Positions 7,287 through 15,500 of a stretch of 46,134 bases of DNA are shown here, in pieces. The notes beneath the pieces were generated by a model. The model had not been told where the DNA came from, searched no databases, and saw only the letters and a program-made list of their open reading frames with translations. Every line of letters begins with the position of its first letter. The stretch's first letter is position 1. Source of the stretch: a virus; IMG/VR virus record IMGVR_UViG_3300032291_003206, positions 1 through 46,134 of that record, one strand, 5' to 3'. The position numbers and the translations under genes were made by a program.

Positions 7287-7287
7287 T

Positions 7288-8280
7288 TTATTCCGGCATC
7301 TCTTCTTCTCCTGTTTCTTCTAAAGTTATTTCACCATCACCACTCAATATCGCATTCCAATATTGTGAATACTCTTTTTTATATTTATCAATTTCTTCTT
7401 TTGTATCTGAAATATACCCTTGAGGTACTGCAATAATTTTACCGTCCTTCCACGCAATCCCATTAACGTGGTTTTTTAAGATAGACACTTTTGTTCTAAC
7501 CGCATAAGAAATTGTTCTCCCATTTTTTGTTGCAGTAATATGACTAACTCCGGAACTTTTTTGATTACCAAATAAGAATACCAAAGACGCCGCCAAAAAT
7601 AATGCTTGACCACCTTTAGGTTGTATCGTAGGTTGACCGAAGGGTGAGTCCGGAAGCTGAACCCAAGGTTGTACTATTACAGACATAGTATTTATATATG
7701 GGTAATCTTCTTTTTTTGATTTTGATATTCTTGAATGAAGACCTCTACCAATTTTATCCGCCAATACTCTCGCGTCGTGCATTGTGCCTCCTCCTCCATC
7801 AAAAGTTTGTTTACAAGGGATACTTCCAATTGAATCTATGAAGAACGCTAAATTGTATGGTAAATCCCCCTTCTCTTGAGCATCTAACAACTCGTTTATA
7901 TAATCCGTTAATTGTTCTATATAATCAAACGAATCATTAAATAAAAAATCCCCATCCCAAGTTCCATCTTCATTTTTTTGTGCCTGTAATCCCAACTCAA
8001 CACTATGTTCGAAACTCCACTTCTTCTCTGTAATGATGAATACGGGTAAGTGTCCTTTCTTTTGAGCATCCGCAGCAGCAAGTATTAATGCTGTTGTCTT
8101 TCCAGCGTTTGAATGTCCTAAAAGCATATTAATCCCCCCCAATACAGGACCTGGTAATCCGCAAGCATCATAAAATGCTTGTCCGCAGTTATAAAACTCG
8201 GTTTCTTTATATTTTGTTTTTGTTGAGAATTTATCCTTTATACTTGATAAGGATATTTCTTTTTTCTTAATTCCTGCCAT
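7288..8280 (-). CDS. uvsX: UvsX/RecA-like recombinase
   Basis: A 330-aa RecA-fold strand-exchange ATPase. Walker A is GHSNAGKT (55-62), preceded by GGINMLL. Walker B is LAFFIDS (144-150). A Gly-rich GGGGTMHDARVLADKIGRGL segment and a VIVQPW/PKGGQALFLAAS region correspond to the DNA-binding loops and the second subdomain of UvsX. The C-terminus is acidic (GEEEMPE), like RecA proteins. I chose the ATG at 8280 (MAGIKKK) and not the upstream in-frame start at 8364. The longer form would run 71 bases into the preceding phosphoesterase gene and add an unrelated hydrophobic stretch. It works with the gp32-like SSB in recombination-dependent replication and repair. It may be cotranscribed with the GT2/LpxH-like genes. 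Confidence 0.92.
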   Translation of the reverse strand: MAGIKKKEISLSSIKDKFSTKTKYKETEFYNCGQAFYDACGLPGPVLGGINMLLGHSNAGKTTALILAAADAQKKGHLPVFIITEKKWSFEHSVELGLQAQKNEDGTWDGDFLFNDSFDYIEQLTDYINELLDAQEKGDLPYNLAFFIDSIGSIPCKQTFDGGGGTMHDARVLADKIGRGLHSRISKSKKEDYPYINTMSVIVQPWVQLPDSPFGQPTIQPKGGQALFLAASLVFLFGNQKSSGVSHITATKNGRTISYAVRTKVSILKNHVNGIAWKDGKIIAVPQGYISDTKEEIDKYKKEYSQYWNAILSGDGEITLEETGEEEMPE

Positions 8281-8293
8281 AAATTTTACTATT

Positions 8294-9037
8294 TTACATT
8301 CTAAATATAGTAAAAGTATTTGAATTATCCAATAGTATTGCAGTTCTATTTTCAACCCAATCACCAGAATTTAGGTAATGACCATCATCAGTCATCGTGT
8401 TTGAAGGTTGATGTATGTGTCCGCAGATAACACCATAACATCCTTTTTTGTGAGCCATTTTTACGGCTTCGGATTCAAAATCATTTATAAAGTTTGTTGC
8501 TGTTTTAACCCCATTTTTAATTTCTTGTGATATTGATTTATATGGTAATTTCCTCCAAACTCTATATCTATTATACCACCTGTTTAACCATAACGCCATA
8601 TCATATCCAACCGAACCAATCTTTGCCAACCACTTATATTTAGTTATAAAAACATCTATCTTATCTCCGTGAAAAATATAATAATGTTTCTTAACAAAAA
8701 AATCATCCGTTGTATTATCATATAACTCCAAAACATAATCTTCCCTAACCTCAATCTTATCCAAATCAATATCCATAAATTCGGTTAAGAATTCGTCGTG
8801 GTTTCCCCTAATCCATATAATCTTTGTTTTTTTTGATAACTTCAGTAGTTTTGTAATAACTTTTGTGTGAGAGTTCTTCCACTTGGAGCCTCGTTTAAGT
8901 GCCCACCCATCAACAATATCACCATTTAATATTAATAACTCGGTGGGATGAGAATCTATAAACTCAATGAACTCTTTGGCTTTTGAGTCCTTTGTTCCAA
9001 GATGTAAATCGGAAACAATTATTGCCTTATATTTCAT
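8294..9037 (-). CDS. LpxH-like metallophosphoesterase
   Basis: A 247-aa calcineurin-type phosphoesterase resembling UDP-2,3-diacylglucosamine hydrolases (LpxH family, lipid A pathway). All metal motifs are present: SDLHLG (D10, H12), NGDIVDGW (D40), GNHDEF (78-83), FHGD (122-125), GHIHQP (206-211), then YLNSGDWVE. LpxH cleaves UDP-diacylglucosamine at the inner membrane. The middle insert (WLAKIGSVGYDMALWLNRWY, 136-155) is amphipathic, like the membrane-facing cap of that family. I prefer the ATG at 9037. An in-frame TTG three codons upstream is less likely, because the ATG overlaps the stop of the 30-aa gene as ATGA. Together with the neighbouring glycosyltransferase it suggests envelope-lipid or LPS modification. 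Other substrates are possible. Confidence 0.85.
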   Translation of the reverse strand: MKYKAIIVSDLHLGTKDSKAKEFIEFIDSHPTELLILNGDIVDGWALKRGSKWKNSHTKVITKLLKLSKKTKIIWIRGNHDEFLTEFMDIDLDKIEVREDYVLELYDNTTDDFFVKKHYYIFHGDKIDVFITKYKWLAKIGSVGYDMALWLNRWYNRYRVWRKLPYKSISQEIKNGVKTATNFINDFESEAVKMAHKKGCYGVICGHIHQPSNTMTDDGHYLNSGDWVENRTAILLDNSNTFTIFRM

Positions 9038-9126
9038 ATCCCGCAAAGTAATTTTATAAGGATTATTAATGTTGCCGCAGTTGATACAACAATAAACTCA
9101 AAATTAATATCTACTTTTTTTTTCAT
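9034..9126 (-). CDS. 30-aa single-span membrane microprotein
   Basis: A 30-residue frame: a short polar N-terminus (MKKKVDINFE) followed by about 20 mostly hydrophobic residues (FIVVSTAATLIILIKLLCGI), a plausible single transmembrane helix with its basic end in the cytoplasm. Both ends interlock with neighbours by ATGA overlaps: its ATG with the glycosyltransferase stop, and its TGA with the phosphoesterase start. Two such junctions in a row are hard to explain unless the frame is translated. It may anchor or regulate one of its partners at the inner membrane. Too short for homology by eye. Confidence 0.65.
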   Translation of the reverse strand: MKKKVDINFEFIVVSTAATLIILIKLLCGI

Positions 9127-9821
9127 ATCCAATAATTAAAATCCTGTTTAAAAAAATCATCATTATTCCTATTCCACCAACACATAACCATAAGTTTCAT
9201 CATATACCATAAACCTTTCTTCTCAAATCTTCTAGAAGGAGTATAAACAAAAAGATTCTCCACTCTAAATTTACTTGGAGAAATCTTAGAGCTAAGATGA
9301 TAGTCCTCAGCAATTTTATCCTCATTGTTAAATCCTTTTAATTCATTAAATGTATCTGTCTTAAATAACATAAACCCACCTAATGCAAATGGTGTCGTCT
9401 TTGAACTAAACCATTGTACAACATTAAATATTTTGTAAATCCAATCAAACTTACCATCTAATGTCTTAAACTTACAGGTTAACAAATCATACCTTCCTAC
9501 AATCATTTCATTCAAACATTTAACAATTAAATCATCTTGTTTAATATGAATATCGGCATCTAAAAATAATATATATGGAGTATCCACCAATTTTGCACCA
9601 TTATTTCTAGCCCTTGCAGGAAACCCTCCTTCCGTTATTTGAATTTGTTTTGAATATTTTTTTTGATATTTCTTTAATAAAAGAATACTTTCTTCGTTAT
9701 CTGAAGAGTCTGCAATTATTATTCTGAATTTTTCTTTTTGAGATAATAACAATAATAGGGTTTCTATTATAAGAAACCCCTCATTTTTGCAAGGAATTAC
9801 AATTGTTAAATTTTTATTCAC
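9123..9821 (-). CDS. Family 2 glycosyltransferase
   Basis: A 232-aa GT-A fold enzyme. The N-terminus is the classic GT2 pattern LTIVIPCKNEGFLIIETL, followed by IIIADSSDNEES, ARARNNGAKL and LFLDADIHI with the D88-A-D90 metal/sugar-nucleotide motif. A GGFMLFKTDTF segment and an EDYHLSSKI segment fit the acceptor side. I place the start at GTG 9821 (MNKNLTIVIP). The in-frame upstream extension to 9860 would run through the terminator hairpin at 9841-9864. The GTG is preceded four bases away by ATATTTAT, the same spacing as several ATG starts. No membrane span is obvious, although the C-terminus is Trp/Met-rich. The stop overlaps the 30-aa gene. Sugar and acceptor are unknown. The context suggests surface glycolipid. 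Confidence 0.88.
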   Translation of the reverse strand: MNKNLTIVIPCKNEGFLIIETLLLLLSQKEKFRIIIADSSDNEESILLLKKYQKKYSKQIQITEGGFPARARNNGAKLVDTPYILFLDADIHIKQDDLIVKCLNEMIVGRYDLLTCKFKTLDGKFDWIYKIFNVVQWFSSKTTPFALGGFMLFKTDTFNELKGFNNEDKIAEDYHLSSKISPSKFRVENLFVYTPSRRFEKKGLWYMMKLMVMCWWNRNNDDFFKQDFNYWI

Positions 9822-9825
9822 ATAT

Positions 9826-9833
9826 ATAAATAT
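9826..9833 (-). promoter_or_regulatory. ATATTTAT promoter-like element, glycosyltransferase operon
   Basis: Exact 8-mer four bases before a GTG start. In this copy it reads TATATTTAT after the U-tract of the terminator, so terminator and promoter abut. This site decides the start of the glycosyltransferase. Confidence 0.5.
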
Positions 9834-9864
9834 TAAAAAAAATAGTGAGGAAATCCCCACTATT
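9834..9864 (-). terminator. Intrinsic terminator after the acidic 111-aa gene
   Basis: On the minus strand AATAGTGGGG pairs with CCTCACTATT (one G-U) around a 4-base loop, followed by eight T residues. It is strong and well placed, 16 bases after the stop at 9880. Confidence 0.88.
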
Positions 9865-9879
9865 TTTTATTTTTTAAAT

Positions 9880-10215
9880 TCAATCTTCATTGTATTCGTA
9901 CACATTGTCTGAATCCTCTTCATCATATTCTTCAGTATCCGTTGATGGTTCTATTTCATTGATGATATCTTCTAACTTACTAAAAGTTTCTTGGAACTCA
10001 GAGTATAATTTTCCCAAATTAAACCCAATCTCTATATTACTTAAATCACCACTTCCTGTAATGTCATCAATTTTTTCTATTGGATTATCCCATCTAATAA
10101 TTCTACTTAAAGTTTCATATTGTTCTTTGGTTAAAGTCACATAATAATCTTTTTCAATCACCCCTACTGTAGGTTCGACTTTCATTTTTTTTACGGTATT
10201 TTTCTTTTTTGACAT
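9880..10215 (-). CDS. Hypothetical acidic-tailed protein
   Basis: A 111-aa protein I do not recognise. It has a basic start (MSKKKNTVKKMK), a central helical/beta section with YYVTLTKEQYETLSRIIRW, a coiled-coil-like FSKLEDIINEIE, and a strongly acidic end (DTEEYDEEDSDNVYEYNED). Such a tail can mimic DNA or bind basic proteins. The gene follows the thioesterase by 21 bases and ends at a strong terminator. It may be cotranscribed with the SSB-thioesterase genes despite the terminator between those two. Confidence 0.7.
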   Translation of the reverse strand: MSKKKNTVKKMKVEPTVGVIEKDYYVTLTKEQYETLSRIIRWDNPIEKIDDITGSGDLSNIEIGFNLGKLYSEFQETFSKLEDIINEIEPSTDTEEYDEEDSDNVYEYNED

Positions 10216-10236
10216 TTTTTAATTTTTTATATTAAT

Positions 10237-10641
10237 TTATTTTGTTTCATCAATAAGTTTTTGCACTTTGTTCTTACATTTTTCCGATATCGGAATTGGA
10301 TTACCTTCTTCATCAATCATAACAAATCTTATATTAGTTTTTAACACAACAATTTGATTACCTGTATATACATTATGAGCCCTTGCCTCCATATATAATG
10401 TAATTGATGTTGTTCCTATAGAATTTGGGTGACCATATATTTTTAAAAGTTGCCCTTCTCGTGCAGGTTTTTCAAAATTACATTTATCAATTGAGACAGT
10501 AACCATTCTTGGCGAATCACAGAGTTGCATCGAATATCCTGCTGCCGCCGCGTCTATCCAAGCCAATAACTTTCCACCGAATAAATTTCCGTGAAAACCC
10601 AAATCTGATTTTTTTATTGGATGAGTATTTAATAATTCCAT
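10237..10641 (-). CDS. Hotdog-fold acyl-CoA thioesterase
   Basis: A 134-aa single hotdog domain of the YciA/acyl-CoA thioesterase type, which hydrolyses acyl-CoA to free fatty acid and CoA. The signature lies at the start: DLGFHGNLFGGKLLAWIDAAAAGYS, with HGN at 17-19, the GG turn and Asp30 as in the family's N-x-x-GG-x(6)-D pattern. TVSIDKCNFEKPAREGQLL and the SITLYMEARA strand follow, completing the five-stranded sheet. Length is normal for the family. It lies between the SSB and an acidic protein, with a terminator hairpin ending ten bases before the ATG. A metabolic enzyme in a replication block is unusual and could serve membrane or fatty-acid remodelling. The substrate cannot be read from sequence. 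Confidence 0.85.
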   Translation of the reverse strand: MELLNTHPIKKSDLGFHGNLFGGKLLAWIDAAAAGYSMQLCDSPRMVTVSIDKCNFEKPAREGQLLKIYGHPNSIGTTSITLYMEARAHNVYTGNQIVVLKTNIRFVMIDEEGNPIPISEKCKNKVQKLIDETK

Positions 10642-10650
10642 TTTTAGTTA

Positions 10651-10678
10651 AAAAAGGGGTAGACCCTATGTCTACCCC
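10651..10678 (-). terminator. Intrinsic terminator after SSB gene
   Basis: A 9-bp perfect stem (GGGGTAGAC with GTCTACCCC), 5-base loop, then TTTTTT on the minus strand. The tract ends about ten bases before the thioesterase ATG, so it separates the SSB from that gene or attenuates readthrough into it. Confidence 0.88.
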
Positions 10679-10697
10679 GAATAAAATTTTTAATAAA

Positions 10698-11543
10698 TTA
10701 GAAAGGTAGGTCTGAATCAACTTCAGAATCTGCTTGTAGGTCTTGGAATGTTACTCCTTTTGACCCACCCAACGTAGTTGTAGATTCCTCACTATCTCCA
10801 TAAACATATCCACCTTTTTCGCTATCCCACTTTGGTGTTTTACCTTGTGCAATCGCTTCCAAATATTCGACAGGTTTCTTTGAATAAACGTCAGTCCAAG
10901 AAAGTTCGTCTGAGACCCATTCTTTCATTTGGTCTTTGTCTTCAGATAATGGTGCAGCGTCATCATACATAATTGTAGATACGGATGTGTATTCTTTTCC
11001 TTTTGGAGTTTTTGATTTTGTAAGTTCAATAATCAAATCTCTTCCTTTTTCAGCATCTGTAATATCTCCTTTTTGTCTCCAAATCGGAATGATTTTATCA
11101 AGAATACCTTCGTTTTTATAGTTGTGTTTAAATCTCCAAAACTTTGGTCCGTCTTGTTCGTTATCACGGTCAATAACTTTTACGATATAAAACTTGCGGG
11201 ATTTATATTGTTTGGCAAGTTCTTTATCAGATTCTTTACCTGTTGACATAAGTTCTTCATACACTTCATTAAGTGGTGAACGTTCGTTGTCATTTTTTCC
11301 TGGGTCATAGAATTTTTGCCATTGTCCTCCAACTTGGATTTCGTGATACCAAGCTTCCTTAAATGGTGATGAACCATCTTTTGTAGGGATAATTCTAATT
11401 TTTCTTTGACCTGATTTTTCCTTATCAGAAAGAAGAAGAGCAAAATACTTTTTCATTCTTTCGTCTTGAGACATCTTAGATTGGGCCCCGCCCGAACTTT
11501 GATTTTTTTCATACTGTGCCAATACGGCGTCGAGTGCACTCAT
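10698..11543 (-). CDS. gp32-like single-stranded DNA-binding protein
   Basis: A 281-aa protein with the outline of T4-type SSBs. It has a basic N-terminal segment (MSALDAVLAQYEKN), a core with RKIRIIPTKDGSSPFKEAWYHEI, KFWRFKHNYKNEGILDKIIP and GRDLIIELTKSKTPKGKEYTSVS, and an acidic C-terminal tail ending DSDLPF. That tail resembles the protein-recruiting tails of gp32 and bacterial SSB. T4 gp32 is 301 aa. There is no cysteine at all, so the zinc site of T4 gp32 is missing. It coats ssDNA and recruits UvsX, helicase and polymerase. It forms its own unit with terminators on both sides. Confidence 0.88.
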   Translation of the reverse strand: MSALDAVLAQYEKNQSSGGAQSKMSQDERMKKYFALLLSDKEKSGQRKIRIIPTKDGSSPFKEAWYHEIQVGGQWQKFYDPGKNDNERSPLNEVYEELMSTGKESDKELAKQYKSRKFYIVKVIDRDNEQDGPKFWRFKHNYKNEGILDKIIPIWRQKGDITDAEKGRDLIIELTKSKTPKGKEYTSVSTIMYDDAAPLSEDKDQMKEWVSDELSWTDVYSKKPVEYLEAIAQGKTPKWDSEKGGYVYGDSEESTTTLGGSKGVTFQDLQADSEVDSDLPF

Positions 11544-11610
11544 AAAATTTAATTTTAATTGTTTAATTTATATTACAAAGATAGTAATTGTTGGGAAATA
11601 TGTCAAATTA

Positions 11611-11633
11611 AAAAGGGACTTTATGTCCCTTTT
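11611..11633 (-). terminator. Intrinsic terminator overlapping a stop codon
   Basis: AAAAGGGAC pairs with GTCCCTTTT around a 5-base loop, then TTTTT on the minus strand. The stop codon of the upstream gene (11621) lies in the loop, so the last codons form one arm of the stem. Confidence 0.85.
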
Positions 11634-12280
11634 AATCTTTTAAATTCTTTTTCTTCATCGTCGACCGGATAAAACGTGTCTTTAATTTCACTGTCGGTTA
11701 TATCTGTAACATCGTCAGTTGTTAAAACATATTCATTTTTTCCCGTTTTTTCCATATCAGATTGTTTGTCAGTAAAAAAATCTGATAATTTTTGGTTAAA
11801 CGGATAAGAATCATAACTTCTTAATTCTAATTTTTCTTGTGGAGTTTTTTCTCTATACTTCTCTATTTTGTTTTCTAAAGAGTTTAACTTATTAACAATT
11901 TTATCCATTTCTGAAAGTTTGGATTCTAAATTAGAAAGTTGTGAAAACAAATTTTTAAAATACTCTTCCTGTTTCTTTTCTATATTTTCTTGAGATGTCA
12001 CTAAATCAGTAATTTCCAACTCTTCTGTTTCTTCACCTTTTTCTTCAGACTTACCTTTTTCATCTACTTTTTCTACGTCCTCGTCTTTTTCTACATCTAT
12101 AACTTCTGGTTGTGCTTCAGGAGTTGTCGCAGCACCTTCAGGTCCGGTTGGTGGAGGAGGGGGTGGTACGTTACCTTCAGGTCCGGTTGGTGGAGGAGGT
12201 GGAACTTCCTGTTCTGTCAAGTATTTGTTAATACTTCTATGTCTATTAATTTCATCCAATATTTTTTTATCTACTGCCAT
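11621..12280 (-). CDS. Hypothetical proline-rich, coiled-coil virion-type protein
   Basis: A 219-aa protein. Residues 1-22 are helical (KILDEINRHRSINKYLTE). Two poly-proline repeats follow (PPPPPTGPEG), then a very acidic linker (about 60-95), a predicted coiled coil (about 98-145, with LSNLESKLSEMDKIVNKLNSLE) and a charged C-terminus with DDVTDITDSEIKDTFYP. I know of no function. It is the last gene of the baseplate group, starting two bases after the 74-aa gene and closed by a terminator that overlaps its stop. The coiled coil and the tail-gene position fit an elongated virion or assembly protein. Confidence 0.75.
   Translation of the reverse strand: MAVDKKILDEINRHRSINKYLTEQEVPPPPPTGPEGNVPPPPPPTGPEGAATTPEAQPEVIDVEKDEDVEKVDEKGKSEEKGEETEELEITDLVTSQENIEKKQEEYFKNLFSQLSNLESKLSEMDKIVNKLNSLENKIEKYREKTPQEKLELRSYDSYPFNQKLSDFFTDKQSDMEKTGKNEYVLTTDDVTDITDSEIKDTFYPVDDEEKEFKRLKGT
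12134..12199. repeat. Direct repeat encoding the proline-rich segment
   Basis: Two identical 27-base copies (12134-12160 and 12173-12199) at a 39-base period inside the proline-rich coding segment. They encode the two PPPPTGPEG units and are a likely site of length change. Confidence 0.85.
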
Positions 12281-12282
12281 TT

Positions 12283-12507
12283 TTAATCTTTTAATAATTG
12301 TTTTATACCTTTGGTTGTTTCTACTTTAATTTGTCTATTTACGGTTACTTGATGTCCGGCTCTTTCAATTAGACCGTCTTTTTCTCTTACAATATAACAG
12401 TCACCTGTAACTAAATCACAAACTTCTTTGTTACCATTACCTAAATCATTTTCACTGTATTGACCATTTTTTCCCAAGTATTTGTCTAAATTTTCTTTCA
12501 AATTCAT
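12283..12507 (-). CDS. Hypothetical 74-aa protein of the baseplate group
   Basis: A small soluble-looking protein I do not recognise. It has a Lys-rich helical start (MNLKENLDKYLGKNG), a middle with CDLVTGDCYIVREKDGLIERAGH holding two cysteines five residues apart, and a basic end. The Cys-bearing beta hairpin could be a small structural module. It has its own ATATTTAT element 15 bases upstream and is followed two bases later by the 219-aa gene, so the two form a bicistronic unit after the giant hub-like gene. Confidence 0.7.
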   Translation of the reverse strand: MNLKENLDKYLGKNGQYSENDLGNGNKEVCDLVTGDCYIVREKDGLIERAGHQVTVNRQIKVETTKGIKQLLKD

Positions 12508-12522
12508 AAAATATATTTCTTA

Positions 12523-12530
12523 ATAAATAT
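12523..12530 (-). promoter_or_regulatory. ATATTTAT promoter-like element, 74-aa/219-aa unit
   Basis: Exact 8-mer 15 bases upstream of the ATG at 12507, in the short gap after the stop of the 2332-aa gene. Confidence 0.45.
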
Positions 12531-12547
12531 ATCAACAATCAAATAAA

Positions 12548-15500
12548 TTAAAATCTAAACGAAAATGAAAATGATTCTTTATAGAAAGTTGTCCTATCAG
12601 TTGCCTCTACAACAAGATTAAAAAGAGCCAACGTTCCCGTTGATTGATAATTTACTGTTGCATAATCTTCTAAAATATCTGTTAAGTCGTTTTGCCCTAT
12701 ATAAATTCCTTTTGTACCTAAACCGGAGGAAGGTTGGAATGTAAATATATTATAACTAGATAAGTCGGTTCTATTCAAGTTTATAACTTGTAGGGTTTGG
12801 TTACCTCTAACAATACTCACAGTCATTTTAGTGGCGAGTTCATTTATTGTGAAAGTAGTGTACTGAGGTAATATGTTTAGAACGAAGTCTTCAAAATTTC
12901 TAGATACCAAGTCAACATCAGTTTTAGATGAAAATACGGGTTGAGATGACTGTGGTCTTGGAGTTGCGGAAGGTGTTGGTTGTGGTGGAGTTGCGGAAGG
13001 TGTTGGTTGTGGTGGTTGTGATGTTGTGTTTAATCCCAAAATAATCTCCGTCGACTTATTCAAATCTACATTAATTCCTGCGGATTTTGCAGATTTTAAC
13101 CCATTTTCCAAATTTGTTCTAATAGTGTTGAATGGTTCTATATTCTTAATTTGGTTCCAATTCAAACTTTGTTGTTCGGGCCAATAATTTACAAAGTATT
13201 CATACAAACCAATTCTTCTAATTTGGTCTATACGACTTACTAACCTATCTCTCATAAAAACTATGAACTCATTTACTGAATCAAACATCGCTAAAGGTTT
13301 GGAAACAGTTTTACCGACTTCATCAACGTTGACACAACAATAGGTTTTTTTCTTCGGTTCGGGTGATAATTTTTTATCTAAAGAATATGTTACAAAGTTA
13401 TTATTAAATGATTTAAACGCGTTGGATTTAAATGTCTTTGAATAGCACATAGAATATATAACCGACTGTAAAAATTCATCTGTTGTAACTGATTTAATTG
13501 CATCTGCAAAATCTTTTTGGTTTATTGATGTTTCGGTTGCTTGTTCTGAAATATATCTTTGTGTTTGTGTATAGAATGTATTTGCAGAACAACTATTTTC
13601 AGGTGCTTTAGAAACATCAGGATTAACCGAAATTGTTCCGGCTTGTGCTCCGCTTGTATTTGAAGTTTGTTTATTGTCTTGATTTCTCTTTAATACTGAT
13701 TTTTCTATTTGAGTTAATAGATTCCTATTAATACTTTGTAAGAAAGAATCAATTGCCGGTAAATCAAATAAACTTTGTCTTGTTCCTGTAAACGAAGTTT
13801 TAAAATCACCAGGCGTAATATTGTGGGTTACGTCAGTTATAAAATAAGCACCATTAAACATTGGTACGTGTCTTAGGTTAAAATACATTGTTGGTTGTAA
13901 CAAAGCATTTCCCAAACACTGAACTTCGCACCCATAACTTCTATTATTGTAATAATTCCATAAACTAACATTTTGAGTTGCAACATCTCTACCTGTTGCT
14001 TGTTGAATCATTGTATATAAGGTATCTAAAGACTCTGCGGTTGCTTTACCTGGACTTTGACTTATACTAAACGAGTTGAACACATTTTGGTTTCTTATAC
14101 CGATGTCAACGACAAACCCTACACATCTGTTTGATAATCCCCAATCCTTTTTATTTGTCCAATCCTCCACCAATGGATTATCATTTCTTTCGAGTTGGAA
14201 TGAATCATTTCTAAATAAGAAGTTTTTGGACTTATCCATATCCAAATAGTTGGCAGGTTTACCAACGTAGAAAGCAACCATTTTTGGTCCACTATTTCTA
14301 TAATCAACATTTAAAAAAGTACCCCACATATTATCAGCAAAATCCAAACTTCCATCGGGCTTTGCAATTTGTAACCCATCTACATTCTGTACATTGTAGA
14401 AATTAACGTAAGCAGGAAGATTCATAACAGTGAAATTATTTTTTCTTAATATTCCTTCTATAAATGTTTGGACATCCTGTTGTAAAGTTATTGACTTCTT
14501 ACTTAACATTGATTTGAGGTCAAAAATATCTAAGTATATTACGTCTCCTATATTTCTTGACGCTCTATCCAAGAATAAAAAGTCCTCGAAGAAAGTTTTA
14601 GATTTAAAGTCTCCACCAGCAATCCATTTATCGTTTAGTGCTTTAAATATTTCCCACAATTGAACTTTTGTTTGGTCTCCATCCAATTTACTTTGTACTT
14701 GTCCCTCAGGTACTTCACTATAATTAGGTAACTCTTTCCTAACCTTACTTAGTAGGTTGTCTATAATGTTATTTTGTAAATTATCACAAATGTTTAAGTA
14801 TTCTGAAATTTTTGATTTGAATTTGGTGTTAGTTATTTTTGGGTCTTGTAGTTTTTGTGTTGCATACATTTTTATAATTGGTGACAATTCTTTAACATTT
14901 TGTTCATTGAACTCTATGTTGTTATCAATAAAGAAATCTGTTATGTATGAACCGTTATTTTTATATTGTAATTCCGCAATAGTTGAAAAACCAATATGTT
15001 TTTGTAATGCGGTCCAAGCAACAGAATTTGTGATTTTTGAATTGACCAAGGAGTTTGTAGTATTATTTGATGTTGAAGGTAAAGAATTTGCAACATAGGG
15101 TTGGTATCTTTTTGCCAAATTCACACTTAGTGTTACGCCGCTTGTTGTGTTGTTCTGAGCAGGTGCGTTACTTGCTGGGTCATATAAAAGAAAGTTATCA
15201 AATTTTAATCTGTTATAGTTTGAAGGATTTCCATATCTAAAAATTACGTCATAATCTAAAAACTGTAAAATTACTTGTTTAAAATTTGTAAATTGATTGA
15301 AAATAGTATCCAAAAATAAGGTCTCAACAGAGGTTGAATTTGCGGGTGATTGTACCCTCATTAATTTACGAAATAGAAGTTGGAAATTTCTATATTCAAC
15401 ATATTTCTCTCCGAGGGTTTCATCAAACTTTAATGTAGAATTATTCTTAACCGCCATCTTAGTTTGTGCGTTTGAAAAACTCAAAAATTCATTTTCAAAA

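Noticed and set aside
8281-8364. Longer N-terminus for UvsX
   Set aside because: It would overlap the phosphoesterase gene by 71 bases and add a hydrophobic stretch not known in UvsX.
9822-9860. Longer N-terminus for the glycosyltransferase
   Set aside because: It passes through the stem and U-tract of a strong terminator and lies upstream of the promoter-like element; the GTG at 9821 fits the GT2 start pattern.
10509-10720. Frames crossing the thioesterase start and the SSB terminator
   Set aside because: They run through a strong terminator and overlap two real genes in other frames.
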